Positions 35,071 to 42,114 of a stretch of 64,000 nt of DNA are shown one piece after another. This DNA comes from Holophagales bacterium (GTDB taxonomy: Bacteria; Acidobacteriota; Thermoanaerobaculia; Multivoradales; Multivoraceae). The stretch is taken from NCBI GenBank assembly GCA_009836625.1, contig VXVC01000012.1, forward strand, positions 380,073 through 444,072. The letters are read 5' to 3'. Numbering within the stretch: position 1 is the stretch's first letter; each line of letters opens with the position of its first letter. Position numbers and translations under genes: made by a program. The notes below the pieces were generated by a model, which saw nothing but the letters and a program-made list of their open reading frames with translations, made no database searches and was not told the origin of the DNA.

Positions 35071-35963
35071 CAGCCGTCCCCGCAGAAGCAAGAGGCCCCG
35101 GCGTCGTCGGGGCCGTCCGCAAAGGCGAGGCGCGACTGGCTCAGGGCCAGGCGCCGCAGCTCCCGGTAGCTCTCCCGCTTCCTGAACCAGGCGATCTCGG
35201 CCTTGCGAAGGTCGCGGCCGTGAGCGTCTCGATACTCCTCCTGCTTGATCCACCAGTCCGCCAGTTCCGGCTCCTCCGCGATCAGCGCCAGCAGTTTCCC
35301 TTTGCCCTTGAGGAAGCAGAGGTCGCAGTTTCCCTGGTCGCTCCGGATGCCGAGGTCGAAAGGCGCCTGACGCCAGTAGCGGTCGACGTCCTCCAGCGTC
35401 ACGCCGGCGAGCGCCAGCGGGTAGGTCACCGTGCAGTTCTCCATCAGGGCCGCCCGAATCCGCCGGGGCTCGTCGGCCCGGATGCCCAGCACGCTCGTCC
35501 ACCCCTTGCGCGGCCAGCCCAGCGAGCGCACGACGTACCGCTGAATCGTGCTCACCTTGAGTTGGTCGGTGCACATCCGGGCGACCACGTGCGGCAGCAT
35601 CTTCTTGGCCCGGATCATCGCCTCGAAGGGCTCGCCCTTCCGGGCGGCCGTGGCGAAGTCGACGACGCCGTGGACGTGCTTCGGGTCCTTGGCTCCGCCC
35701 GCGGCCCACGGCCGGTGGCGGTACTCGAGCCAGCGCAGACCGACGTTCCACTCCCGGTCCATGCGATTCAGGAACACGAGCGTCTCCTCGCGCTCCTTGC
35801 CCGTGTTGGCGAAGACCGGAACGACGTGCGGAGGCAGCCGTCCGTCGTTGGCGTCCAGGACCTGGCGGAGCAGGAAGCCGCTGGTGCGGCCGCCGCTGAC
35901 GTTCAGGACGTAGCGGCGCGGCTTGCCGAAAGCGTCGGTCGCGGGGAGCAGGTAGGGGTTCAT
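35070..35963 (-). CDS. PAPS-reductase-like PP-loop protein in phage head module
   Basis: 297 aa. V-L-N-V-S-G-G-R-T-S-G at residues 19-29 is the PP-loop (SGGxxS) of the PAPS-reductase/ATP-pyrophosphatase superfamily, followed by P-V-F-A-N-T-G-K-E. Cysteines sit in a C-x2-C (G-N-C-D-L-C) and a C-terminal C-x-C (S-C-F-C-G-D-G), which could bind a metal or Fe-S cluster. Relatives in phages are usually annotated as phosphoadenosine phosphosulfate reductase family; DndC, which installs DNA phosphorothioates, is another member. A nucleic-acid modification role beside the methylases is plausible but unproved. It overlaps F as ATGA. Confidence 0.82.
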   Translation of the reverse strand: MNPYLLPATDAFGKPRRYVLNVSGGRTSGFLLRQVLDANDGRLPPHVVPVFANTGKEREETLVFLNRMDREWNVGLRWLEYRHRPWAAGGAKDPKHVHGVVDFATAARKGEPFEAMIRAKKMLPHVVARMCTDQLKVSTIQRYVVRSLGWPRKGWTSVLGIRADEPRRIRAALMENCTVTYPLALAGVTLEDVDRYWRQAPFDLGIRSDQGNCDLCFLKGKGKLLALIAEEPELADWWIKQEEYRDAHGRDLRKAEIAWFRKRESYRELRRLALSQSRLAFADGPDDAGASCFCGDG

Positions 35964-36799
35964 CGGCCTCCGATCCGCGCGAACAGCTGCGGGTTCCTGG
36001 CCCGCACCTGGGCCAGCAGGTCGGCCGCGGCGGCGCCGGCGACGGGGGCCTCGCTCCAGCCCGGGTCCGGCCGGAACACCATCTGCGCTCCGTGCGGCGG
36101 GTCCTCGAAGACGTACTCGATGCCGGGCCGGTACAAGCCGGTCCGCTCGTCGACGAGCTGGTCGACCTCGCGCAGCCGGCCGGCGGAGCTGTAGACCTGC
36201 AGTCCCATCATGCGCACCTGGGCCTCCGTGAGCGCCCTGACGCGGCAGCGGCAGCCCCAGCCGTTCGGGGGGTAGATGTAGCGCCAGATCGGATCGTCCG
36301 CGCGAAACACGCGCCCTGACAGCGCCAGGTGGCTCGGCCTGATGCGGCTGTCCTCGATGCCGACGTACATCCAGTAGGGCCGCGCGGCCAGGTTGGCCGA
36401 CTGGCTCTGGAACCGGGCCGCCGCGCGGGCGGTGCGCATGTTGGTCCGGTAGATCGTCCGCAGCCGCCTGGCGCTGCCGAGCTGGACCACCTGCTGGCTG
36501 CCGTCGGGCGCGATCCGCGTCTGCTTGCCCCACCAGCCGGCTCTCCGGAGCGCCGGCTCGAGCTCCTGCCGGAACTGCCGCTCCGTCCAGCCTTCCGTCA
36601 GGGCGCGGTCGACGGCGCCGCGGATCGTCTCGAGTACCGAGGCCTCCGTCGCCTTGGCCACGGTGAACGCCACCGCGTGCAGCCGCTGCTCGACCTCCCG
36701 CCAGTCCCAGGAGATCAGGTAGCCCTTCGCCTCGAGGTACTCGATTGCCCGGCGCGGAGGCAGGTCGGCCGCGACCCGGAAGTCCGCGACGTCGGGCAT
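35960..36799 (-). CDS. Head morphogenesis protein, Mu gpF / SPP1 gp7 family
   Basis: 279 aa. The family's conserved core is clear: Y-R-T-N-M-R-T-A-R-A-A-A-R, Y-W-M-Y-V-G-I-E-D-S-R-I-R-P-S-H-L-A-L-S-G, and P-P-N-G-W-G-C-R-C-R-V with the paired cysteines. Mu gpF is a minor head protein needed for capsid assembly or DNA ejection. It starts just downstream of a D12 methylase gene and in Mu would follow the portal directly; here five unrelated genes separate it from the portal. Confidence 0.92.
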   Translation of the reverse strand: MPDVADFRVAADLPPRRAIEYLEAKGYLISWDWREVEQRLHAVAFTVAKATEASVLETIRGAVDRALTEGWTERQFRQELEPALRRAGWWGKQTRIAPDGSQQVVQLGSARRLRTIYRTNMRTARAAARFQSQSANLAARPYWMYVGIEDSRIRPSHLALSGRVFRADDPIWRYIYPPNGWGCRCRVRALTEAQVRMMGLQVYSSAGRLREVDQLVDERTGLYRPGIEYVFEDPPHGAQMVFRPDPGWSEAPVAGAAAADLLAQVRARNPQLFARIGGR

Positions 36800-37618
36800 T
36801 CAGACCTCCGCCCGATTCCGCCAGAGAACCTCGGTGCGCGGAGTCGCCTTGCCGCCGTGCCGGGGCTGGGTGTGCGCGGCGTGCTCGTCGCGCAGCCAGC
36901 CAGCTTCATCGAGTTCCGGCCAGTCGTTGGGGTAACCGCTGATCCCTACGACGCTACGAGCTGCAAGCAGTCCTTCAAGAAGTCTTGTTCGGTCGAAGGT
37001 GCCGATGTAGTCCTTCTCGTGTCCTCGGTACGGTGGGTCCAGGTAGAGAACCGACGTCGCGGTCGCACCGCATCGCCGCAGAAGCACTTCGGCGGGGTCC
37101 GTCAGGATCTGGACGCTACGGATGCGGTCCGCGATCGCGCAGATCCTTTTCGCGCTGGTCTTGAGGGACACAGCCCCGGATCGACCGTAGCGCTTGGACA
37201 AAGATGGTGCAGCCGACGGATGCAGGGCGTCGCGGGCGAGCATACGCGCCTGCATCCAAACGATCGCTCGTTTGGCGTCGTGGTCCGGCCACGATGGCGG
37301 TGCCGCCTGTCCGAGCCAGGCGACCATGTCTCGAAGAAGCTTGGCCGATCGAGGCGGAAAGTCGGCACTTGCTGCCAGCGCCAGCCGCTCGGCTTCGCGC
37401 TGCGCGGACAACCACCAGTTGACCAGATCAGCGTCCGTGTCGGAAATCGACTCAAGTCGGGCCCGGTCACGGGCAAGGAGGACCGACGCCATTCCTGCAA
37501 ATGGCTCGACGTAGTGGCTTCCCAAAGGCAGCAACGAGGAGATCCACTTGGCCAGTCGAGTCTTGCCGCCGAAGTAGCTAAACGGCGGCTTCAGAAGCGC
37601 AGCGTCGGACGTCATCAC
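36800..37618 (-). CDS. D12-class DNA adenine N6-methyltransferase (first copy)
   Basis: 272 aa. P-P-F-S-Y-F-G-G-K at residues 10-18 is the SAM-binding N-terminal motif of Dam-like enzymes, Y-V-E-P-F-A-G-M motif I, and Y-L-D-P-P-Y catalytic motif IV. GTG 37618 and ATG 37615 are both possible; AGAGG lies about 9 bp before the GTG. Its recognition sequence cannot be read. It sits next to a second, divergent D12 gene, which would extend protection to other sites. It probably shields phage DNA from restriction. Confidence 0.88.
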   Translation of the reverse strand: MMTSDAALLKPPFSYFGGKTRLAKWISSLLPLGSHYVEPFAGMASVLLARDRARLESISDTDADLVNWWLSAQREAERLALAASADFPPRSAKLLRDMVAWLGQAAPPSWPDHDAKRAIVWMQARMLARDALHPSAAPSLSKRYGRSGAVSLKTSAKRICAIADRIRSVQILTDPAEVLLRRCGATATSVLYLDPPYRGHEKDYIGTFDRTRLLEGLLAARSVVGISGYPNDWPELDEAGWLRDEHAAHTQPRHGGKATPRTEVLWRNRAEV

Positions 37619-37621
37619 GGA

Positions 37622-38479
37622 TCAAAGCCTCTGGCCGTCGAGGCCGTAGTTCATCCACAGGCAGGCAGTGCGGATGCCGCCGGAGCCGCCGCCCAGCATT
37701 GCCCGGGTCGGCTTCTGCTCCCGACGCCAGCCGGGCAGGTGATCGCCCCACGGGTCCGTGTTGTAGCCGCTGAGCGCCACCCGGCCCTTCTGGCGCCGGA
37801 GCGTTGCGGCCAGCCGCGGCACGTCGACATCGTTCTCGGCGTAGGGCCGCGTGTGCCGGCTCGTGCTGGGGTACGGCGGGTCGACGAAGATCACCGCCTG
37901 GGCGACGCGCTCCGCCCGTTCGAGCAGGGCCACCGCGTCGCCGCAGTAGAGCTGCACCATGCGAAGCCTGTCAGCTAAGGCGTCGAAAACGTCGTCGCCG
38001 ATTCGAGGCGACCGGACGACGTACGAACCTCGCCACGCCTTTCCGGGTGCGTTGGTGTTGGTCATGACCACGGTCAGCGCCAGTGCGCGGCGGATCGGAT
38101 CGCGGTGGTGCTCGGCGTCGTGCAGGGCCTCGTCGTGGAGCACCTTGCTGCTGTAGGGCTGACGCCGCAGAAGCCGCTTCAGCTCGTCGTGGTGATCCCG
38201 CACGACCTTCCACCAGTTGACGACCCGCTGGTCGCTGTCGTTCACCATCTCCAGGAACGCCGGCGGTCGGCTCAGGAGCACGCCGAGCATTCCGGCGTAG
38301 GGCTCGATGTAGGTCTGCCGCCCGGCGGCGGGGTTCGGCAGGAGAGAGGCCACCCAGCGGCCCAGACGGAGGGGAGACTTGCCGCCCGGCCACTTCAGGC
38401 CGCGCATCGTCGGCTTTCGTGCGTGATTCCGCGCTCGGCGCGGCGCGCCACGTCGTCTGCCGGTGATTCGAGCCGTCAT
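37622..38479 (-). CDS. D12-class DNA adenine N6-methyltransferase (second copy)
   Basis: 285 aa. L-K-W-P-G-G-K-S-P-L near the N-terminus, Y-I-E-P-Y-A-G-M-L and V-I-F-V-D-P-P-Y-P-S are the Dam/D12 motifs. It is not a close copy of the downstream methylase, so the two were probably acquired separately and have different target sites. The ATG at 38479 overlaps the upstream stop (ATGA); an internal ATG at 38407 lies nearer the motif but would break the coupling. It has a basic N-terminal tail of about 25 residues. Confidence 0.88.
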   Translation of the reverse strand: MTARITGRRRGAPRRARNHARKPTMRGLKWPGGKSPLRLGRWVASLLPNPAAGRQTYIEPYAGMLGVLLSRPPAFLEMVNDSDQRVVNWWKVVRDHHDELKRLLRRQPYSSKVLHDEALHDAEHHRDPIRRALALTVVMTNTNAPGKAWRGSYVVRSPRIGDDVFDALADRLRMVQLYCGDAVALLERAERVAQAVIFVDPPYPSTSRHTRPYAENDVDVPRLAATLRRQKGRVALSGYNTDPWGDHLPGWRREQKPTRAMLGGGSGGIRTACLWMNYGLDGQRL

Positions 38480-39453
38480 GCCGCGACCTCCACGCCGTCC
38501 GCGATCGCCGCCAAAATGGCCCGCCCCGACGGGCTGCTGCGATAGCTGGGCGAGCACTGCGCCAGCTCGACGGCCGCCTCGTGGATCGACTCGCCCGGCA
38601 CGCCCGTGCCGATCGGCCGGTGGTACGGCCCGAGAAGCCGATAAGCCGCCGTCATCGAGTTGCCGGGTCGGCACTCGCTCCAGCGCCGCGTGCTCAGGCC
38701 GCCGGCGAACCGGAGACCCGCGGCCAGCGCGCGGCGCCACATGAAGGCCAGCGCGTGGTCCGACAGGCCGTTGTCCGCTCCGCCTCCGCCGACGTCACTG
38801 TGCACGCCGGGGAACCAGACCTGCTCGACCTGCTGGTCGTCGGTCGGCTGCGCCGTCCACAGCGAGGGCGCGAACGGCCGCCGCTTCTCGTCGATCGCCA
38901 CCAGGTGGCAGGCGGTCCGGATGTGAGGGCCGAGGGTGACGTCGTGCCAGCGGTGGCGCCGGGCTCCGACCCAGCGCAGGCCGTCGATCGGCACGCCCAG
39001 AGAACCCACCGTGTCCCAGACGCCGAGGAAGTGGACCGGCACGGGGGAGCTGCCGCCGCAGTACTGGCTGCGGTAAGCCCTGATCCTGCTCTCGGTCCAC
39101 TCCGGATCCGGCTCCGGCGGCAGGCCGACGCCGCCGAGCATCCCGGCGACGCTGCGGGCGGTGTAGGCGCCGCGGCTGTAGCCGAACAGGAAGATGCGGT
39201 CGCCCGGGCGGTAGTGCTGCGCCAGCCAGCGGTACGCCTGGTCGACGTTCTCGGCCAGGCCGACGCCGAAGACGCCGCCGCGCACCCGGTCCCAGCGCCC
39301 GGTGCCGACGCCGGCGTCGTAGTAGACGAGCTGGCGCTCGCCTGCAGTGGCGGCGGTGGCGGCGGCGGCCCGGTACGTCCTGACGACGTTCGTGGGGTGC
39401 GCAGCGTCCGCGCGGTTCCAGGTGCCGTCGAGGCAAAGAACCAGGTTGCGCAT
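38476..39453 (-). CDS. DUF2235 alpha/beta hydrolase
   Basis: 325 aa. M-R-N-L-V-L-C-L-D-G-T-W-N is the family N-terminus, G-Y-S-R-G-A-Y-T-A-R at residues 91-100 the nucleophile elbow (Ser93), V-W-D-T-V-G-S-L-G a probable acid, and F-P-G-V-H-S-D-V-G-G-G the catalytic His region. DUF2235 includes the Tle1 phospholipase effectors of type VI secretion. No signal peptide or secretion domain is seen. As phage cargo it could be a host-cell-killing or membrane-active enzyme, an exclusion factor or a lysis aid; I cannot choose. It is coupled to the Acb2-like fusion gene upstream by a one-base overlap. Confidence 0.85.
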   Translation of the reverse strand: MRNLVLCLDGTWNRADAAHPTNVVRTYRAAAATAATAGERQLVYYDAGVGTGRWDRVRGGVFGVGLAENVDQAYRWLAQHYRPGDRIFLFGYSRGAYTARSVAGMLGGVGLPPEPDPEWTESRIRAYRSQYCGGSSPVPVHFLGVWDTVGSLGVPIDGLRWVGARRHRWHDVTLGPHIRTACHLVAIDEKRRPFAPSLWTAQPTDDQQVEQVWFPGVHSDVGGGGADNGLSDHALAFMWRRALAAGLRFAGGLSTRRWSECRPGNSMTAAYRLLGPYHRPIGTGVPGESIHEAAVELAQCSPSYRSSPSGRAILAAIADGVEVAA

Positions 39454-40304
39454 CAGGCCGGGGCGATCTCCAGATCGCGCCACTCCCAGCCGGGCTGGAG
39501 CGGATGGTGCCGCTGCACCTCCGGGTCGTCGAAGCGCGGATAGCCGAGGCCCAGCACCATCGGAAGCCGCGGCCAGTCCCCGACGTTGACCGGGGCGTCG
39601 ATCTGGACGTCGATGCCGGCGCCGTCGACCAGGCTGAACCGCAACCGGCCGCCCTTGCGCGCCTCGTACCGGCAGTGGACGCGGTACGCGCCGCCCGGCC
39701 GGAGCCGGCAGGACCGCTCGAACTTCTGCTTCTCGCCGTGAGGGACTCCGCAGTCGGTCCGCAGGATCAGCTTCCCGCGGCGGACCAGGGCCAGCGCCAA
39801 GAGGTTCCGGTGCTTCGGCATGCACCACCAGAGCAGCTGGGCGCCGTCCGGGTTGATCTCGGCGGGGATCACCGTGACCGAGAGCTCGGCGGTCCGCTCG
39901 TGGCGCGGCCACCGGAACTGACGCCGGAAGTCCGGCTGCTGCCCGGTGGCCTTGTGGACCCGCCCGGGCACGTGAACGACGCGCCGACCTGGCGCCGCCG
40001 CGTTCGGGCGCTCGGCGGTTTCCGCATCCGGGCCCGCGAACGCCGGCAGCGGGCTCTTGTCGGCTGCCGGCTGAGCCTCGCCGGCTCTTGCCGGCAGGCC
40101 GTGGATCGCGACGGCGGCGTTGGCCATCATCTGGGCCTGCTGCATCAGGGTGATGAACGTCGACCGCTCCCGGCTGGGCGGGATCATGCCGGCGACGTCG
40201 ACGGCGGTGTCCGTCATCCTGGCGCGGATGCGCTCGTGCGTCCTGACCGCTTCCGGTCCCGGCGAGTGATAGCGGAACGTCTCTCGGATCTCCTCGGGCT
40301 TCAT
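39453..40304 (-). CDS. Acb2-like domain (anti-CBASS cyclic nucleotide sponge) fused to a C-terminal domain of unknown function
   Basis: 283 aa, with GGAGGA 5 bp before ATG 40304. Residues 1-70 carry the Acb2/Vs.4 pattern: F-R-Y-H-S-P, then R-I-R, P-P-S-R-E-R-S-T-F, and M-M-A-N-A-A-V-A-I-H. Acb2 proteins form hexamers that sequester cyclic di- and trinucleotide signals of CBASS immunity, and are normally only about 70-100 aa. Here a Pro/Ala linker (about 75-100) leads to a 180-residue beta-rich domain with W-W-C-M, R-L-R-P-G-G-A-Y-R-V-H-C-R-Y and W-E-W-R-D-L-E-I, which I do not recognise. The assignment rests on pattern memory, not alignment. Confidence 0.72.
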   Translation of the reverse strand: MKPEEIRETFRYHSPGPEAVRTHERIRARMTDTAVDVAGMIPPSRERSTFITLMQQAQMMANAAVAIHGLPARAGEAQPAADKSPLPAFAGPDAETAERPNAAAPGRRVVHVPGRVHKATGQQPDFRRQFRWPRHERTAELSVTVIPAEINPDGAQLLWWCMPKHRNLLALALVRRGKLILRTDCGVPHGEKQKFERSCRLRPGGAYRVHCRYEARKGGRLRFSLVDGAGIDVQIDAPVNVGDWPRLPMVLGLGYPRFDDPEVQRHHPLQPGWEWRDLEIAPA

Positions 40305-40318
40305 CGTCTTCCTCCGTT

Positions 40319-40525
40319 TCAGTGCGACCTGGTCGGCGTCGGGCCGTTGTCGAGAAGCATGCGCTTTCGCCGTACGACGGCCCGGTCCCCCAAACAGCGG
40401 TCGCCGGACCGGGAGCTGTAGTGCGTCGGGGTCTCGGTGTACGCCGCGGCCATCTGCTCGCACACGGTCGAGCAGAACCCGGCGCCGTCGTGGGTGCGGC
40501 CGCAGCGTGGACAGGTGGCGGTCAT
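40319..40525 (-). CDS. Small zinc-ribbon-like protein
   Basis: 68 aa: M-T-A-T-C-P-R-C-G-R-T-H-D-G-A-G-F-C-S-T-V-C has two Cys pairs (C-x2-C and C-x3-C), a treble-clef or ribbon zinc-site pattern, and a basic tail. It overlaps the portal gene as ATGA. It could bind nucleic acid or a host protein. Too short for confident family placement. Confidence 0.65.
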   Translation of the reverse strand: MTATCPRCGRTHDGAGFCSTVCEQMAAAYTETPTHYSSRSGDRCLGDRAVVRRKRMLLDNGPTPTRSH

Positions 40526-42114
40526 GGCTCCTTCTCCTGAATCTCGAGGCGGCCCAGGGCGTCGGCCGCGAACAGCAGCCGCGCCAGGCGCTCGGTGAGC
40601 TGGCGCGTCTCCATGCCGGGGTAGACGGCGGCAAGGTCGCGGATCATCCCGGCCGGGTCGCTCTGCGCCAGGTCGAGCACGGGCCGGATGAGGTCCTCGG
40701 CGAGCAGGTCCCACGCGCCGTCGTCGACGGCGGCCAGCACCTGCTCGATCTGGTCGGGACGTGGCCGGCCTTCCGCCAGAACGGCCGCCCTGGGCGCACC
40801 AGGGCGCGACAGGGCGCGGTTCTGCCAGCCGGCCATGTTCGCCTCGTCCCCTTCGTCCTCCCCGCCGAAACGGCCGCCAGGGCCGCCCTGCGGCATCATC
40901 TGGGGCATCGTCTCCTCGCCGAGCTCCACGCCGTAGGTCTCCTTGACGTACTCCTCGGTGAGCCGCCGCCCGGTGAACTCCACGATCAGCTTGTCGCGCT
41001 TGGCCAGCGCCTCGAGGTCGGGCGGGTCCTCCATCACGCGGTTCACGCGCGGGACCGCGGCACCGGGGAAGTTCCACTCGGTGAGCCAGGTGGCGACCGT
41101 CCGCGTGAACGACTCGCTGATCACCCAGGCGTCGGCGCCGATGACCTCCTTCTTGACCTCGTGGTGGACCTGCGCCTGCGACAGCGAGGAGCCGTCCTCG
41201 AGCGTCATGGTCTCAGACAGGATGACCTCGGCGATCGCGCGGTCCATCCGCGCGTAGAACTCCTCGTAGCTCATCGTGCCGGTGGCCTTGCGCTCGAGCA
41301 GCTCGATCAGGTTGCCGTCCGGGATGACGACGCCGGTCTCGGTCCGCAGCGCCAGGCACGCTTCGAGGAGCTTCGCCTTGTCCTGCTCCGACGCACCGGG
41401 CAGGTGCTTGCCGACGGCGATCGGCATGCCGAACTTCTCGAGCGCGATCAGCCAGAACTGCGCCTGGTTGCGCTTGAGGAAGACGGGCCAGTAGAGCTGG
41501 TGGGCGAGGCCGCGGCCGTAGGGCTCGTCGGCGTTGTCGGCGCCGGTCCGGAACGTCCAGAACTTCCGGTCCGGCATCATCTCGCCCTGCGGCTGCTCCT
41601 GGGTGATCAGGAGCAGCTCGTAGCGGCGCCGCATGGTCTTGGAGACCCGCCACCGGAACCGGCGCCGGTTGCGCGGCAGGATCTTCTCCGGCACGACGTA
41701 CTGGCCGTCGCGGCCCCAGATCACCTCGGCGACCGAGTAGCCGTAGTGGACGCCGTAGAGCATCTGCTCGGTCAGCGTGTCCCAGTCCAGGGAATGGAGC
41801 ACGTCCTCGAGGTGATCGGCGGCGGCCTGGTCGTCTGCCGGCACATTCGAGCCATCCGCACGCTTCTGGCCTGGCCGACGTCCGGGCAGCACCTCGATCT
41901 CGCGGTCGATCAGCGCCGAGAACCGCTGCTGGAAGGACGACTTGACCCGGTCGTCGCGCAGCAGCTCCTCGTAGAGCTCGTAGTCGCCGCCGCCGCGGCT
42001 GGTGAGCACGCCGTCCTGCGGCTGCAGGTACCAGAGGCCGTCGACCCATCCGCGGGTGACGTCGCGGGTGCCGGTGACGCGGGCGACGTCGCCTCGTGGC
42101 GTCCGGGCGGCCAT
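40522..42114 (-). CDS. Portal protein, Mu gp29-like (DUF935)
   Basis: 530 aa. The DUF935 pattern is present: L-L-R-D-D-R-V-K-S-S-F-Q-Q-R, D-W-D-T-L-T-E-Q-M-L-Y-G-V-H-Y-G-Y-S, G-R-G-L-A-H-Q-L-Y-W-P-V-F-L-K-R and S-Y-E-E-F-Y-A-R-M-D. It forms the dodecameric ring through which DNA is packaged and ejected. It directly follows the terminase gene with a one-base overlap, as in Mu. The C-terminal 90 residues are extended relative to the core and Gln/Gly-rich. Confidence 0.92.
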   Translation of the reverse strand: MAARTPRGDVARVTGTRDVTRGWVDGLWYLQPQDGVLTSRGGGDYELYEELLRDDRVKSSFQQRFSALIDREIEVLPGRRPGQKRADGSNVPADDQAAADHLEDVLHSLDWDTLTEQMLYGVHYGYSVAEVIWGRDGQYVVPEKILPRNRRRFRWRVSKTMRRRYELLLITQEQPQGEMMPDRKFWTFRTGADNADEPYGRGLAHQLYWPVFLKRNQAQFWLIALEKFGMPIAVGKHLPGASEQDKAKLLEACLALRTETGVVIPDGNLIELLERKATGTMSYEEFYARMDRAIAEVILSETMTLEDGSSLSQAQVHHEVKKEVIGADAWVISESFTRTVATWLTEWNFPGAAVPRVNRVMEDPPDLEALAKRDKLIVEFTGRRLTEEYVKETYGVELGEETMPQMMPQGGPGGRFGGEDEGDEANMAGWQNRALSRPGAPRAAVLAEGRPRPDQIEQVLAAVDDGAWDLLAEDLIRPVLDLAQSDPAGMIRDLAAVYPGMETRQLTERLARLLFAADALGRLEIQEKEP

